Below are positions 13,953 to 14,379 of a DNA stretch of 14,379 bases, in pieces. The notes beneath the pieces are model-generated. The model was given only the letters and a program-made list of their open reading frames with translations. It made no database searches and was not told the DNA's origin. The position numbers were made by a program, and so were the translations under genes. Numbering within the stretch: the stretch's first letter is position 1; every line of letters begins with the position of its first letter. This DNA comes from Deltaproteobacteria bacterium. GTDB taxonomy: Bacteria; Desulfobacterota; Syntrophia; Syntrophales; UBA5619. Location: positions 1 to 14,379 of the forward strand of contig JAMDBG010000020.1 in NCBI GenBank assembly GCA_023487865.1, written 5' to 3'.

Positions 13953-14379
13953 GTCATTAACCGCCCGGGCCATTATACCGGTGACGGTCTCCGTGACGGG
14001 TTTCGTCATCGTCTGCTGCATTCTTCTCTACTCTCTCATGAAGACGGACATGATAAACGAAGTGATCAGATTCGAAACCAATCAGGCGCAAACCATAGTG
14101 AAGTCCACCCGATATGCGATGCGTCACGATGACAGGGAGTCCCTGGCCAACATCATCGATAATATCGGTACCCAGCAATGGGTGGAACATGTGCGCATCT
14201 TCAACAAGAAGGGGCTCATCATGTTTTCCAGCAACCACCAGGAAACGGGGAAGCTCCTGGACAAGAACGCCGCCGGTTGCATCGAGTGCCACAGCGGTTC
14301 CGTTCCCGCCGCGACCCTGGGCGATATGAAGCAGGCGCGCCGTTTCATCAATAAGAAAGGGAAAGATGTCATCGCCATC
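13945..14379 (+). CDS. Membrane sensor protein with periplasmic heme c motif (3' truncated)
   Basis: The frame opens at ATG 13945 and stays open to the window end (145 residues), so the C-terminal output domain is not visible. GGAGGGG (13934-13940) four bases upstream fixes the start, which overlaps the acyl-CoA ligase remnant by eight bases in another frame. It has a short cytoplasmic start MFKSLTARA, one transmembrane helix (about 10-32), then a periplasmic region with pattern RYAMRHDDRESLANIIDNI, a strand-like VRIFNKKGLIMFSSN, and CIECHSGS with CxxCH at 112-116. This is the layout of Geobacter-type sensor histidine kinases or chemoreceptors with a heme c bound in a periplasmic PAS/Cache-like domain. 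Kinase or chemoreceptor cannot be decided here. It differs in sequence from the CLICH sensor of the 4311 kinase. Confidence 0.85.
   Translation, partial: MFKSLTARAIIPVTVSVTGFVIVCCILLYSLMKTDMINEVIRFETNQAQTIVKSTRYAMRHDDRESLANIIDNIGTQQWVEHVRIFNKKGLIMFSSNHQETGKLLDKNAAGCIECHSGSVPAATLGDMKQARRFINKKGKDVIAI

Noticed and set aside
1..14379. tRNA, rRNA, CRISPR array, insertion sequence or phage attachment site
   Set aside because: I looked for clover-leaf sequences, regularly spaced repeats, transposase motifs and flanking terminal repeats and found none.

Overview
The window looks like a stretch of chromosome from a Gram-negative, metal- or electrode-respiring bacterium of the Desulfobacterota (Geobacter/Desulfuromonas-like or a related syntroph). 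The evidence is two multiheme c-type cytochromes carrying 8 and 12 CxxCH motifs, a cognate outer-membrane beta-barrel, System II (ResB/CcsB) cytochrome c maturation, sigma-54 regulation, and membrane sensors that carry a heme c motif in the periplasmic part. The genus cannot be settled from the sequence alone.

Layout. 1-1634 (+): the 3' part of an ABC-2 type exporter operon (ATPase cut by the window edge, then its permease). 1678-4013 (-): resB-ccsB, overlapping by 4 bases and closed by a strong intrinsic terminator. 4014-4310: divergent intergenic region with a near-consensus sigma-70 promoter facing right. 4311-7168 (+): a two-gene operon of a sensor histidine kinase with a periplasmic CxxCH motif and a sigma-54 enhancer-binding response regulator. 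7200-7577 (-): a stand-alone receiver protein. 7578-8023: a regulatory region with two divergent sigma-54 (-24/-12) promoters and, between them, a pair of identical inverted 14-base palindromic sites 22 bp apart. 8024-12489 (+): outer-membrane porin, octaheme periplasmic cytochrome and dodecaheme lipoprotein cytochrome, in the order and with the heme numbers of the Geobacter OmbB-OmaB-OmcB porin-cytochrome conduit, closed by a textbook terminator. 12872-13366 (-): a small lipoprotein with a C-terminal domain resembling NrfJ/OB-fold proteins. 13572-13952 (+): a decayed C-terminal fragment of a malonyl-CoA-synthetase-like enzyme. 13945-14379 (+): the start of a second membrane sensor with a periplasmic CxxCH, cut by the window edge.

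How it fits together (inference). The kinase would sense a redox or ligand state through its heme and phosphorylate the enhancer-binding protein. That protein would bind the paired palindromes and switch on both divergent sigma-54 promoters, giving the electron conduit on one side and a receiver-only protein (possible feedback or phosphate sink) on the other. ResB/CcsB attach the hemes to the conduit cytochromes and to the sensors. The kinase, enhancer-binding protein, bidirectional enhancer and conduit together form a compact candidate heme-sensor-controlled extracellular electron transfer module, and this is the most interesting content of the window.
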